A stretch of 39,058 nt of DNA from VAXT01 sp963827725 (GTDB lineage Bacteria > Actinomycetota > Thermoleophilia > Gaiellales > Gaiellaceae): contig CAWHBM010000002.1 in NCBI GenBank assembly GCA_963827725.1, forward strand, positions 1-39,058, in the 5' to 3' direction. Below, in pieces: positions 23,324 through 31,075 of this stretch (positions within the stretch are counted from its first letter, which is position 1; the number at the start of each line of letters is the position of its first letter). The translations under genes and the position numbers were made by a program. The notes below the pieces were generated by a model. It was given only the letters and a program-made list of their open reading frames with translations. It was not told the origin of the DNA and did no database searches.

Positions 23324-25159
23324 TTAGCCGGATCCAGGCCGAGAGATCACGCCGAGAACGGTGGTGCCCTCTCCCGGTGTCGATTCGATCGTCAGCTCGC
23401 CGCCGACGGCCGCAAGACGGTCGCGCATGTTCGTCAGTCCTTGACCCGAGCCAATGTCTGCGACGACGAACCCGACGCCGTCGTCGCGAACGGCGAAGCG
23501 CAGGGCGCCATTGTCCACGAGCAAGATCGAGACAGTGCTTGCGCTGCTGGCGTGCTTCGCGGCATTCTGGAGTGCCTCGAGGCAACTGAAATACACGGCC
23601 CTCTCGAGCTCGGGGGGATAGCGGCCGACCCCGTTGGCCTCGATCGTCGTCGGGACGGGGTGTCGGCGCCCGGCGGCCCGAAGCGCCTCGACGAGACCCC
23701 GATCAGCCAGGAGTGACGGGTAGATTCCTCGCGCGAGCGACCGAACCTCATCGAGAGCCTCCTCCAACTCCGATCCGAGCTCGCCGAGGAGCGCGGCGCC
23801 ACGTCCCGGGTCCTCACCGATGAGCTCGCCTGCCAGCTCCACCCTCACCCGGAGCGCGACGAGTCGCTGCTGCGCTCCGTCGTGGAGGTCACGCTCCATG
23901 CGCTGCCGTTCGGCATCCGCCGCCGCCTGAATTCGTGCACGCGAATCGTGCAGCTCCTCGAGCGAAGCGTCCACCTGCGCAGCGAGACGGCGATTCTCGA
24001 GGGCCGCCACACTGATGGACCCCACCGCTTCGAGAAATTCCTCCTGGTCGTCCAGGGCGCGATCGTGGATGAGGAGAGCCACGGGGCCGTCGTGGCCGTA
24101 GACCTCCGTCGTCGAGCGCGCTGAGTCCTTGCCGGGGAGCGTGATGCTGCGGCCGGCATCGTCAACCCACGGTCCCCGAAGCCCAGACGTCCTGTACGCG
24201 ACCTCGAGCGAAGGATCCGCGATGGCCTCGCCGATGACGACCGGCAGGTCCACGTTCGGGTCGTCTTGCAGCCGACGGGCAAGGCGCTGAAGTGCGCCGG
24301 CGGCGTACAAGCGCCTCCGAAGCACCCCGACCAGGAACGCGAGCGCAATCGCGGGAAGGCCGAGGAAGAACAACCACCCGACCACCGAGCGTGCACCCAG
24401 GAGCAGCCCAAGATCTCGCATCACGACGACAAGCAACAGGAAGGCAAGGCAGCGGAGGATCGCGACGAAGAGGACCGGCGCCAGCGTCTTCCGCATCAGG
24501 TATGAGGCGGCTCGGATCCGCCAGACGAGCAGCAACGTAGTCCCGATGAAGACCGAGATCACCAGGAGCCTCCGCACAGGGCGAATCCAGCCTTCCAAGA
24601 AGTCCGGTTCGGACGAGAGGACGAAGAAAGGATTGGCCGGGCAGTCCACCCAGCACGAGGCTCCGGCCGCAGCAGGGGGGATGCTCTCTTCGATCAGCAG
24701 CACAGGCGCGAAGAGCACCACGGTGAACACCACCATCCCCCCGACCAGCACGCGCTCGGGAGTCGTCTTCAGCCGTCCGCTCGGAAACGAGAGAATCAGG
24801 AAGATCATCACCGTCTCGGCCGCCCAGATGCCGACGCGGCCGATGCTGTAGAGCCACGAGTTGCTCGACTCCGCCAGCGCCGCGACGAACGACACGTAAC
24901 CCGCCAGGACGAGCAGGCGGCCGAAGCGCTCGTACTGGGCCTGACTCCAGAGCCAGATTCCGACAGCGATTGGCACTGCGACGATGAGGACGCGGCCGAG
25001 CGCGATCAGCGGTCGGTTGCCGGGCTGGTCGCTCGTGAGGACGATCGCGAACGCGAGGCAGCTGAGCAACAGGCCACCAGTTCCGGCGGCAATCAACGCT
25101 CGACGCTGCCTGGACGCTCCTCGTTGGCCGACGGCGCCCACATACCCGACACTCGACAC
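23324..25159 (-). CDS. Membrane-bound sensor histidine kinase (HisKA_3 type)
   Basis: Protein of 611 residues. About eight or nine transmembrane helices make up the N-terminal half, with a Cys-containing extracytoplasmic loop (CWVDCPANPF). A GAF-like region and a coiled coil (LAAQVDASLEELHDSRARIQ) follow. The HisKA_3 dimerisation helix carries phospho-His H426 (RMERDLHDGAQQR) and is followed by the HATPase_c domain with QNAAKHAS and DDGVGF boxes. It resembles kinases of the NarX/LiaS-like type that pair with NarL regulators. GTG 25159 is chosen after GAGGTGG. It lies between a receiver-only regulator (upstream) and the NarL-type regulator (downstream). Confidence 0.9.
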   Translation of the reverse strand: MSSVGYVGAVGQRGASRQRRALIAAGTGGLLLSCLAFAIVLTSDQPGNRPLIALGRVLIVAVPIAVGIWLWSQAQYERFGRLLVLAGYVSFVAALAESSNSWLYSIGRVGIWAAETVMIFLILSFPSGRLKTTPERVLVGGMVVFTVVLFAPVLLIEESIPPAAAGASCWVDCPANPFFVLSSEPDFLEGWIRPVRRLLVISVFIGTTLLLVWRIRAASYLMRKTLAPVLFVAILRCLAFLLLVVVMRDLGLLLGARSVVGWLFFLGLPAIALAFLVGVLRRRLYAAGALQRLARRLQDDPNVDLPVVIGEAIADPSLEVAYRTSGLRGPWVDDAGRSITLPGKDSARSTTEVYGHDGPVALLIHDRALDDQEEFLEAVGSISVAALENRRLAAQVDASLEELHDSRARIQAAADAERQRMERDLHDGAQQRLVALRVRVELAGELIGEDPGRGAALLGELGSELEEALDEVRSLARGIYPSLLADRGLVEALRAAGRRHPVPTTIEANGVGRYPPELERAVYFSCLEALQNAAKHASSASTVSILLVDNGALRFAVRDDGVGFVVADIGSGQGLTNMRDRLAAVGGELTIESTPGEGTTVLGVISRPGSG

Positions 25160-25202
25160 CAGGCCACCTCGCCTGTCGGCTGTAAGCGCCTGGAAGCCTA
25201 AC

Positions 25203-25604
25203 CTACGGCCGGGCACCATGAGAGGCGCGAGAGTCCGGGTCCCCATGCGCATCCCAGAGCCGGCGCAGGGCGAGAGATCCAAAGTCTTGTTTCCGGATCA
25301 GCGCCTTGGCGCCGCAGGATCCCGCTTCAGCGGGCAACTCGGACGGCTCGTCGATGGAGATCAGAACGATGACTCCTCCCGGGTGCTCCGTGCTGAGCCG
25401 ACGGGCAGTCTCGATTCCATCCATGACCGGCATGCGGACGTCCAGGAGGATGAGATCCGGCCTGAGACCGGCCGCCAGTGCAAGTGCCTCCTCGCCCGAG
25501 ACTGCCTCGCCCAACGGCTCAAAGCCAGGGGTTGCACCAACCACTTCGAGCGCCGCGCGCCGAAAGTAGGCCTGATCGTCGACGACCAGGACGCCGACTG
25601 CCAT
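25203..25604 (-). CDS. Receiver-only (CheY-like) response regulator
   Basis: Protein of 133 residues comprising only a receiver domain: VLVVDDQAYFRR with D9-D10, phospho-acceptor D55 (LILLDVRMPVMDG) and K104 (ALIRKQDFG). There is no DNA-binding or enzymatic output. It may compete for phosphoryl groups from the adjacent kinase or act through a protein partner. AGGAG lies only three to four bases before the ATG. It is followed after 43 bases by the histidine kinase on the same strand, giving an unusual receiver/kinase/NarL order. The 127 bases upstream to the DUF2550-like gene contain nothing clear. Confidence 0.88.
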   Translation of the reverse strand: MAVGVLVVDDQAYFRRAALEVVGATPGFEPLGEAVSGEEALALAAGLRPDLILLDVRMPVMDGIETARRLSTEHPGGVIVLISIDEPSELPAEAGSCGAKALIRKQDFGSLALRRLWDAHGDPDSRASHGARP

Positions 25605-25731
25605 CGGCTCCTGAAGCGGAGCTGCACCCGAGGCCGTGATCTCATGCTCCTTCGCTTCGTGCGCGCTCAGAGGTTCCTGATCTCGCAGGGGTCGCCGCCG
25701 GCGGAGATTCACCAGTGGCAAACCCCGGCGT

Positions 25732-26163
25732 CTACCGCGTAGCGCCGTCTGCACCAGCATCAGCCGCGCTGTCCGCGAACGGCCCGAGAAGACCGGCGCG
25801 GTGCTCGCGGCCGGCCGCGACCTCGACTGTTCCCCCCTCGGCGAGTGCCAGCGAGGCAATGAGCGGAGAGTCTCCAAGCCGGCGAAGCTTCTTGCGTTCC
25901 TCTTCATCGACGGGACGGGTCGCCAGATCGCCGGTCCAGGCGAGCTCGCTCTTCCACGCCGCCGCGCTTCCCCCCCAGGCGAACACGTCGGAGACCCAGA
26001 CGCCGTGCCCCGAAGTCCACCTCTTCTTATCTTTCGGGCGGAACTTGCACGGGACGTTCCCCGGCCGCTTCCGCAGCCCGCGGTTGCGGAAAACCAGTAT
26101 GAGGATGCCGCAGGCGCAGAGCCAGAGCGGCACACCCAGAGCTATGAGGACTGCCCAGATCAT
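25732..26163 (-). CDS. DUF2550-like membrane-anchored protein
   Basis: Protein of 143 residues. The N-terminal helix (LIALGVPLWLCACGILILVF) is followed by a basic stretch and a soluble domain with NVPCKFRPKD, HGVWVSDVFAWGGSAAAWKS and LAWTGDLATRPVD. The order of one helix, an Arg-rich stop and a short beta domain with Trp-rich segments resembles DUF2550, an actinobacterial membrane family of unknown function. The identification is tentative. ATG 26163 lacks a strong ribosome site; it is 32 bases from the minus-strand GGGCGATG box. It may lead the unit with the two-component genes. Confidence 0.7.
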   Translation of the reverse strand: MIWAVLIALGVPLWLCACGILILVFRNRGLRKRPGNVPCKFRPKDKKRWTSGHGVWVSDVFAWGGSAAAWKSELAWTGDLATRPVDEEERKKLRRLGDSPLIASLALAEGGTVEVAAGREHRAGLLGPFADSAADAGADGATR

Positions 26164-26195
26164 GGCGTGATCGTGCCACCGTCAGCGGCAGGGCG

Positions 26196-26245
26196 CATCG
26201 CCCGGAACGCGAGTTCACCCGGGTGAACAGGCGGCCCGGGCGATG
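26196..26245. promoter_or_regulatory. Perfectly symmetric divergent palindrome-box element
   Basis: GTTCACCCGGGTGAAC (26213-26228). GGGCGATG lies ten bases after GTGAA on both strands: plus 26238-26245, minus as the complement of 26196-26203. It faces the DUF2550-like gene (minus) and the small membrane protein (plus). The last copy found; none is seen to the right of it. Confidence 0.8.
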
Positions 26246-26325
26246 CTCCTCGTTCGGCCGGCGTGCGACCGTGGGTCTGTCACAGCCGTCCTACGTGGCG
26301 GCTCATGAGAACGAAGGGAGAGAAC

Positions 26326-26502
26326 ATGTGGTGGGCAATCGGCATCGGCGGGATCGTGTACGTGATCTTGGTGGTCACGCTCGGGTTGGCCACGCTTCGG
26401 AACGGCCATGGGTGGATGTTCTTCTTCGGGTTCTTCCTCCCCGTGTTCTGGATCATCGGCGCTTTCATGCGGCCGTCCGAGGCGGCGGTTCGGGCCGGCT
26501 AG
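26326..26502 (+). CDS. Small two-span membrane protein
   Basis: Protein of 58 residues with two hydrophobic helices (WWAIGIGGIVYVILVVTLGL and MFFFGFFLPVFWIIGAFM) separated by RNGHG, and a short tail. GGGAG lies before the ATG; an ATG at 26305 would add seven residues. Function is unknown; the layout resembles small phospholipase-D-nuclease N-terminal-like or SHOCT-associated helices, but no family is certain. First plus-strand gene of the 26196-26245 element, 101 bases before the antiporter gene. Confidence 0.7.
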   Translation: MWWAIGIGGIVYVILVVTLGLATLRNGHGWMFFFGFFLPVFWIIGAFMRPSEAAVRAG

Positions 26503-26603
26503 AACCTGCGTTCGGTGTGAGGCGGAGGCCGGCACCGCTGCCATGCAACATGTCGTGTCAAAGCGACGGATAGTGCCCGAGCGTCCCGCTAGAGGAAACT
26601 GAG

Positions 26604-27951
26604 GTGGGCGCCTCGGGCCTGGTCACGATCGCACTCCTCGTCCTCGCGTACGCAGCCGTTTCGCGACGGCTCTCGGGGTCGGCGATCACCGCCGCGATGG
26701 TGTTCGTCGCCGGCGGCATCCTGGCGAGCGACGAGGTCCTCGGCTGGCTCGATCCGACGATCGAGAGCGAATCCGTCCGCTGGGTCGCCGAGGCGACGCT
26801 GACGGTCGTCCTCTTCTCGGACGCGTCGCGGATCAACCTCGGAGTGTTGCGGCGCGAGTACGTGGTGCCGCTTCGCCTGCTCGCGATCGGGTTGCCGCTG
26901 ACCATCGTGGCCGGCGCCCTCGCGGGCGTCGGCCTGCTCGGAGAGCTCGTGCTCATCGAGGCAGTCCTGCTCGCAATCGTGCTTGCCCCGACCGACGCCG
27001 CGCTGGGGCAGGCGGTGGTCACCGATCCGCGAGTGCCTTCACGTGTGCGTCAGGGCCTGAACGTCGAGAGCGGGCTCAACGACGGCATCTGCGTGCCGCT
27101 CCTCCTGATCGCGATCGCGATTGCCGAAGCACAGGAGGGCGCGATCGGAAACGGCGCGGCGCTGGAGCTCGTCCTCGAGGAAATCGGCTACGGGTGCATC
27201 GGCGGCGTCGTCGCGGGGCTCGCAGCCGCACTCGTGATCAGGGTGGGCGTCCCGCGTCACCTCGTCGATTCGATCTGGCTCCAGGTCGTCCCGGTCGCCG
27301 GGGCCGCGCTCGCCTACGGGCTCGCCGTATGGATGCACGGCAGCGGGTTCATCGCCGCCTTCGTCGGCGGCGCCGTCTTCGGCTGGTTGCGCCGCGAGGC
27401 CGGGGGCGAAGTGACGCTCTTCCTCGAAGAGACAGGCGGCTTGCTCGGTGCAGTCACGTTCGTCCTCTTCGGCGCCGTCATGCTCGTGCCCGTTCTCGAC
27501 GACCTCACCGCCCAGGTCATCCTGTATGCGCTGCTCAGCCTGACCCTCGTGCGCATGGTCCCCGTAGCGCTGGCGATGCTCCGATCCGGCGCCAGACGAC
27601 CGACGGTCGCCTTCCTGGGCTGGTTCGGGCCGCGGGGACTGGCCTCGATCGTGTTCGCGAGTGATCCTCGTCGAGGATGCCAACCTCGCCAACGAGTCGC
27701 TCCTGCTGAACACCATCTTTCTCACGATCGGCCTCTCGGTCCTCCTGCACGGCCTGACAGCAGCCCCCCTAGCCGGGCGCTACGCGGCGTGGTTCGCGGC
27801 CCACCCGCGCGACGCCGCGCCCGCAGTTCGAGAGTGCGCCGGCGCCCGAACAGCGCCCACACCGATGGGCGGCCGGGCTGCGGGACAGAGATCGGGACGC
27901 CGGGAACATCGGGCAGGGGACTGGCCGGTGATCCCGCCCTTTCCTCCCTAG
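26604..27951 (+). CDS. CPA1 family cation/proton antiporter (frameshifted)
   Basis: NhaP-type antiporter with about 12 hydrophobic segments and family motifs LAPTDAALGQAVV, LNVESGLNDGICVPLLLIAI and FLGWFGPRGLASIVFA. It exchanges Na+ or K+ for H+ at the cytoplasmic membrane. The frame breaks at about 27660: one extra A after GTGTTCGCG moves the frame into a non-homologous tail that runs to 27998. The proper C terminus (VILVEDANLANESLLLNTIF and on) is in another frame and ends at 27951. Start GTG 26604 follows GAGG. The stop lies within CCCTAGCTAGGG, next to the stop of the convergent peroxiredoxin. Confidence 0.85.
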
Positions 27952-27957
27952 CTAGGG
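27946..27957. other. Palindromic abutting stop codons
   Basis: CCCTAGCTAGGG holds the TAG of the plus-strand antiporter (27949-27951) and, on the other strand, the TAG of the peroxiredoxin (27952-27954). The two genes converge with no gap. Confidence 0.7.
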
Positions 27958-28408
27958 CAGCGCCGTCAGAACCTTGTCTGCGTGGCCGTCGGGGCTGACG
28001 CCCAGCATCGCGCTGGCCACGTTGCCCTCGGCGTCGATCACGAAGGTCGAGCGCTTGATGCCCATCGACTTCTTGCCGTAGTTGTTCTTCTCGACCCAGA
28101 CCCCGTAGAGCTCCGCCACCTGGTGCTCCGGGTCGGCGAGGAGCGGGAACGGGCAGGCCGTACTTCTCCCGGAACTTGACGTGCGAGGCCTCGGTGTCCG
28201 GGCTGACGCCGAGCACCGTCGCGCCGCGCTCCTGCAGCTCGCCGTAGACGTCGCGGAGGCCGCACGCCTGCTTCGTGCACCCCGGGGTGTCGTCCCGGGG
28301 ATAGAAGTAGAGGACGACCGTGCGCCCGCGGAGGTCGGAGAGCGAGACGTCCTGGCCCGCATCCGAGCGCAGGGTGAAGTCAGGTGCCGGCTTGCCTTCC
28401 TCGACCAC
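27952..28408 (-). CDS. bcp: Peroxiredoxin, BCP/PrxQ type (frameshifted)
   Basis: Thioredoxin-fold peroxidase with DFTLRSDAGQDVSLSDLRGR and DDTPGCTKQACGLRD: a peroxidatic Cys and a second Cys five residues later, as in atypical two-Cys BCP. It reduces peroxides in the cytoplasm. GTG 28408 follows AAGGAGA. The frame breaks near 28151-28153: a GGG run (CCC on the coding strand) appears one base too long. After it the correct sequence (FPLLADPEHQVAELYGVWVE and on) continues in another frame to the stop at 27952. Without correction the product has a foreign Arg-rich end. Confidence 0.85.
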
Positions 28409-28447
28409 GGTCTCTCCTTCCCTGGGACTGCCTCTGTCGCCGGGAGC

Positions 28448-28718
28448 CTAGCGAGGCGGCTGCGCGTCGTCCGTGGTGGTCGGCTGCGTGGTGGCCGGAG
28501 GGCTCGGGTTCTCGCCGCCTCCGTCCCAGAGGGCGACGGCTGCGGCCGACACGGCGCCGACGGCGACGAGGACGACCACGGCGACGATCGCGAGTGGGCG
28601 TCTTCTTGCGAGAGCCGGTTGGCGGAGGGGCCTGGCCCGGCGCGTCCCGGCTGCGCACCGAGTCCATGTCCGGCGACGGGAACGGCGAGTCTCCCTCGGA
28701 CGGCGGGCCGCCGCTCAC
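28448..28718 (-). pseudogene. Small Pro-rich membrane protein split by a frameshift
   Basis: GTG 28718 overlaps the stop of the upstream gene (28715-29269) by four bases (GTGA), so the start is probably real. The first frame reads SGGPPSEGDSPFPSPDMDSV, then Pro-rich sequence. From about 28640 another frame continues with LARRRPLAIVAVVVLVAVGA, a good membrane helix, and a Thr/Pro tail ending QPPR at 28448. Joining needs removal of one base. Function unknown. Confidence 0.5.
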
Positions 28719-29269
28719 GTGGCTCCGCCGATCGCCGCGATCATCGCCTCCAGCGCGACCGCGAAGAGCCCCACGGCCAGGAGGACGAACCCGGCGAACA
28801 CCCGCCGGGCGTTGCGATGGTTCAGCTCCCGGTCGCTCTCCAGGCCGGCGAGGAGACCCCGCATCGCCTCTCCCTGCACGAGCTCGGGCGCCTTCGAGAT
28901 CTGCGACCACTCGGGGAAGCGCGCGAGGTAGCTCGCCCCGAACACCTGGCGCTTCTGCGGGAGCAGCGCCCACACCGCGACGGCGAGTGCCGCCACGAGG
29001 GCGAGAAGGCTCACGGTGTAGAGCGCGAGCTGCCAGGCGTCCTCGAGATCCAGGAACTCCCGCCCGAGGGTCGCCGTCAGCGACAGCACGACGGCGGCGA
29101 AGGAGGCGAGCGACGATGCCTTGCCGTTGATGCCCTCGCGCCTGGCCGACTCGGCGTCGACGGTTCGCCAGGTGATGTCGAGGAGGACGGCGACCGTCGC
29201 AGGGTTCAGCCGACCGACAGGCTCCGCGGCCGGGTGCGGGTCGACGTCGGGACTCACCTGGCTCTCCAC
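28715..29269 (-). CDS. Membrane protein, unknown function
   Basis: Protein of 184 residues. The soluble N-terminal part (DVDPHPAAEPVGRLNPATVA) is followed by a helical pair (SSLASFAAVVLSLTATLG and LALYTVSLLALVAALAVAVW). A central cytoplasmic segment with ARFPEWSQISKAPELVQGEA comes next, then a last helix (VFAGFVLLAVGLFAVALEAM). The two-helix, linker, helix order is reminiscent of SLATT-like membrane proteins, without certainty. Starts with GTG 29269. A TAAGAT hexamer lies 14 bases upstream on the same strand. The downstream small gene overlaps its stop. Confidence 0.75.
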   Translation of the reverse strand: MESQVSPDVDPHPAAEPVGRLNPATVAVLLDITWRTVDAESARREGINGKASSLASFAAVVLSLTATLGREFLDLEDAWQLALYTVSLLALVAALAVAVWALLPQKRQVFGASYLARFPEWSQISKAPELVQGEAMRGLLAGLESDRELNHRNARRVFAGFVLLAVGLFAVALEAMIAAIGGAT

Positions 29270-29348
29270 CGTCTTGCGATTGCATCTTAGGCCACCGACC
29301 GGCGGCTCTCGCAGATCGGCCCGAGGTCGGCTTGTAGGCTGCGGAGCA

Positions 29349-29705
29349 GTGCGCGAGCTGCATGCCTTGAACGCCGTCCTCGTGATCGCCGCGAGCGGCC
29401 TCGCCGCCGGCTGGGGCTTCGTCTACGTCAGGCGCAAGCGGACGCCCGGGCGGATCTACGCGCACCTGCTCGCGCTTGCGCAGGCGCTCCTGATCGCCCA
29501 GGTCGCGCTCGGGCTCCTGTTGCTCTCCGACGGGAGCTCGTCCCCCGATCGCCTCCATGCGGTCTACGGCGGGCTCGCCCTGCTCGCGGCGCTCTCGCCG
29601 TGGGTCTACGCGCCGCCCGTCCCGGCCCGCCGGCTCCTCTGGTTCTCCGCGGCTGCGCTCGTGGCCACGGCGCTCTCCATCCGCGCCTACACCACCGGGA
29701 TATGA
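29349..29705 (+). CDS. Four-helix membrane protein, unknown function
   Basis: Protein of 118 residues with four hydrophobic segments (NAVLVIAASGLAAGWGFVYV, LLALAQALLIAQVALGLLLL, LHAVYGGLALLAALSPWVYA, LLWFSAAALVATALSIRAY). His in the second and third helix regions hints at a haem- or quinone-related fold, but no family is certain. The GTG start lies eight bases after TAGGCT, suggesting a leaderless message. The stop overlaps the next gene by four bases (ATGA), so both are co-translated. Confidence 0.78.
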   Translation: MRELHALNAVLVIAASGLAAGWGFVYVRRKRTPGRIYAHLLALAQALLIAQVALGLLLLSDGSSSPDRLHAVYGGLALLAALSPWVYAPPVPARRLLWFSAAALVATALSIRAYTTGI

Positions 29706-30070
29706 ACGTCTCCCCGACCCTGCGCGCGTTCGGGATCCTCGTCCTGATCGCCGCCGTGATCACGGCGCTCCAGCTCGGCTTCGGGCTCGTCGTGATCCTG
29801 ACGTTCCTGCAGGTCCTCTTCCTGGTGGCGATCGCGTACGTCCTGATCGTGCTCTGGCGCCGGAACCGCGAGAGCATCGCCATGTGGTCGCTGCGGTCGC
29901 GGCTCGTCTTCTACGGTGGCGCCGCGCTGGCGATCGCGGCGGTCGGCCTCGCGCTGACGCCGTGGTTTCCGACCAGCGGGCTCGACACGGTCGCCGCGGT
30001 GCTCGCCGTCGCCGCGGGGGTGTTCGGCATGTGGCGAACCTGGCGCGACGAGCACACGTACGGCTACTGA
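29702..30070 (+). CDS. Three-helix membrane protein, unknown function
   Basis: Protein of 122 residues with helices at the N terminus (LRAFGILVLIAAVITALQLG), in the middle (LQVLFLVAIAYVLIVLW, ending in RRNRES) and in the C-terminal half (LVFYGGAALAIAAVGLAL, TVAAVLAVAAGVFGMWRTW). The end DEHTYGY is typical of small actinobacterial membrane proteins. The ATG overlaps the previous stop. It is convergent with the cupredoxin gene, which ends only a few bases away at 30064-30070, so the two stops overlap. Confidence 0.78.
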   Translation: MNVSPTLRAFGILVLIAAVITALQLGFGLVVILTFLQVLFLVAIAYVLIVLWRRNRESIAMWSLRSRLVFYGGAALAIAAVGLALTPWFPTSGLDTVAAVLAVAAGVFGMWRTWRDEHTYGY

Positions 30071-30408
30071 CCGACCCGCACCTCGCCCTCCATGTCGCGC
30101 GGGTGCAGGGTGCAGACGTAGTGGAACGAGCCCGCCTCCGGGAACTCGCGCGCGTACGAGTCTCCGGGCTCGAGCTCGGCGGTCTCGTCCTCGCCGTCGA
30201 AGCGGATCGTGTGCGTGAAGTTGTCGCCGTTCTCCCAGGTGACCTCGGCGCCCGGCTCGACCTCGATCACGGGCGGGTCGAAGCGGTAGCTCTGCGGGAG
30301 CTCGACCCGGGTCGTGGCGACGGGCTCCGACTCGAGCGGGTCGCTCCCGCCGCAGCCCGCCGCCGTGGCGGCGAGCGCGGCGAGGAGCGCGAGGCCGGAG
30401 CGCGTCAC
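30064..30408 (-). CDS. Cupredoxin (plastocyanin-like) lipoprotein
   Basis: Protein of 114 residues. The signal peptide has a lipidated Cys at 19 (LAATAAGCGG). The cupredoxin domain carries a complete type 1 copper site: H66 (NFTHTIRF), C99, H102 and M106 (YVCTLHPRDM). It should sit on the outer face of the membrane and carry electrons. The GTG start overlaps the stop of the preceding membrane protein (30405-30719) by four bases, so they form one unit. Confidence 0.9.
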   Translation of the reverse strand: MTRSGLALLAALAATAAGCGGSDPLESEPVATTRVELPQSYRFDPPVIEVEPGAEVTWENGDNFTHTIRFDGEDETAELEPGDSYAREFPEAGSFHYVCTLHPRDMEGEVRVGQ

Positions 30409-30719
30409 GCGCCCTCGGCCTCGAGCGGTGCCCGTCTCGGGGCGGTGACGCGGGCGACCGCGGCCGCGAAGACGAGGACGAACGCCACCAGGTCGAGCAC
30501 CTCGCTGATGGTGTGCGCGAAGAGGAACACGGTCCAGTCGAGGTGGTAGGTCATGTAGCTGACCTCGGCGAGCGCGAAGAGCGCGAACGCCCAGGTCAGC
30601 AGCGAGAGCCCGCGCACGTGGGCCTGCCAGGCGAAGATCGCACCGATCGCGAACGCGGCGATGTGCACCGCCATGAAGAACCCCATCGGCAGCTCGTTGA
30701 TCCAGTCGCCCCAGGGCAT
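30405..30719 (-). CDS. Four-helix membrane protein paired with cupredoxin
   Basis: Protein of 104 residues beginning MPWGDWINELPMGFFMAVH. Four hydrophobic segments follow (VHIAAFAIGAIFAWQAHV, LSLLTWAFALFALAEVSYMT, LDWTVFLFAHTISEVLDL, VAFVLVFAAAVARV). Several His lie near the helix ends. The ATG follows GGAGGTG. It is co-transcribed and coupled to the cupredoxin lipoprotein, so a role in copper or electron transfer at the membrane is plausible, but the family is not recognised. Confidence 0.78.
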   Translation of the reverse strand: MPWGDWINELPMGFFMAVHIAAFAIGAIFAWQAHVRGLSLLTWAFALFALAEVSYMTYHLDWTVFLFAHTISEVLDLVAFVLVFAAAVARVTAPRRAPLEAEGA

Positions 30720-30830
30720 CTGCGCACCTCCGTTGTCGGGAACTGATCCGTTGGCGACACGGCACGGCGCGGTCGTACCGATGCCCGCTCGGCCGGTAAG
30801 AACCCGCCGCCGGCCGACACCAACCTCGAC

Positions 30831-31046
30831 GTGCGGGCCGTCCTCGAACCAGACCGAGCCGAGCGCGCCGCCGTCGCGGCCTGGCGGCGCCGCCAGCTCG
30901 CGGAGGCCGGCTTCCCCCCGGGGCTGGCCGCCGCGCTCGCCGCCGAGAGCGTGGACGTCCACGCGCTCATCGAGCTGGTCGAGCGCGGCTGCCGGCCCCG
31001 GCTTGCGGCCCGCATCCTGGCTCCCCTCGAGTCGGAGTCGCCGTGA
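30831..31046 (+). CDS. Small conserved helical protein
   Basis: Protein of 71 residues: RAERAAVAAWRRRQLAEAGF, PPGLAAALAAESVDVHALIE, LVERGCRPRLAARILAPLES. It is predicted to be all-helical. Similar small proteins occur in related Actinobacteria, from memory, with no function assigned. Its stop overlaps a possible GTG (31043) of the sigma factor gene, but a better sigma start lies at 31076. It is divergent from the membrane protein at 30405-30719. Confidence 0.65.
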   Translation: MRAVLEPDRAERAAVAAWRRRQLAEAGFPPGLAAALAAESVDVHALIELVERGCRPRLAARILAPLESESP

Positions 31047-31075
31047 CCACGGGTCCCGCTGTTAGCGTCGGCCGC

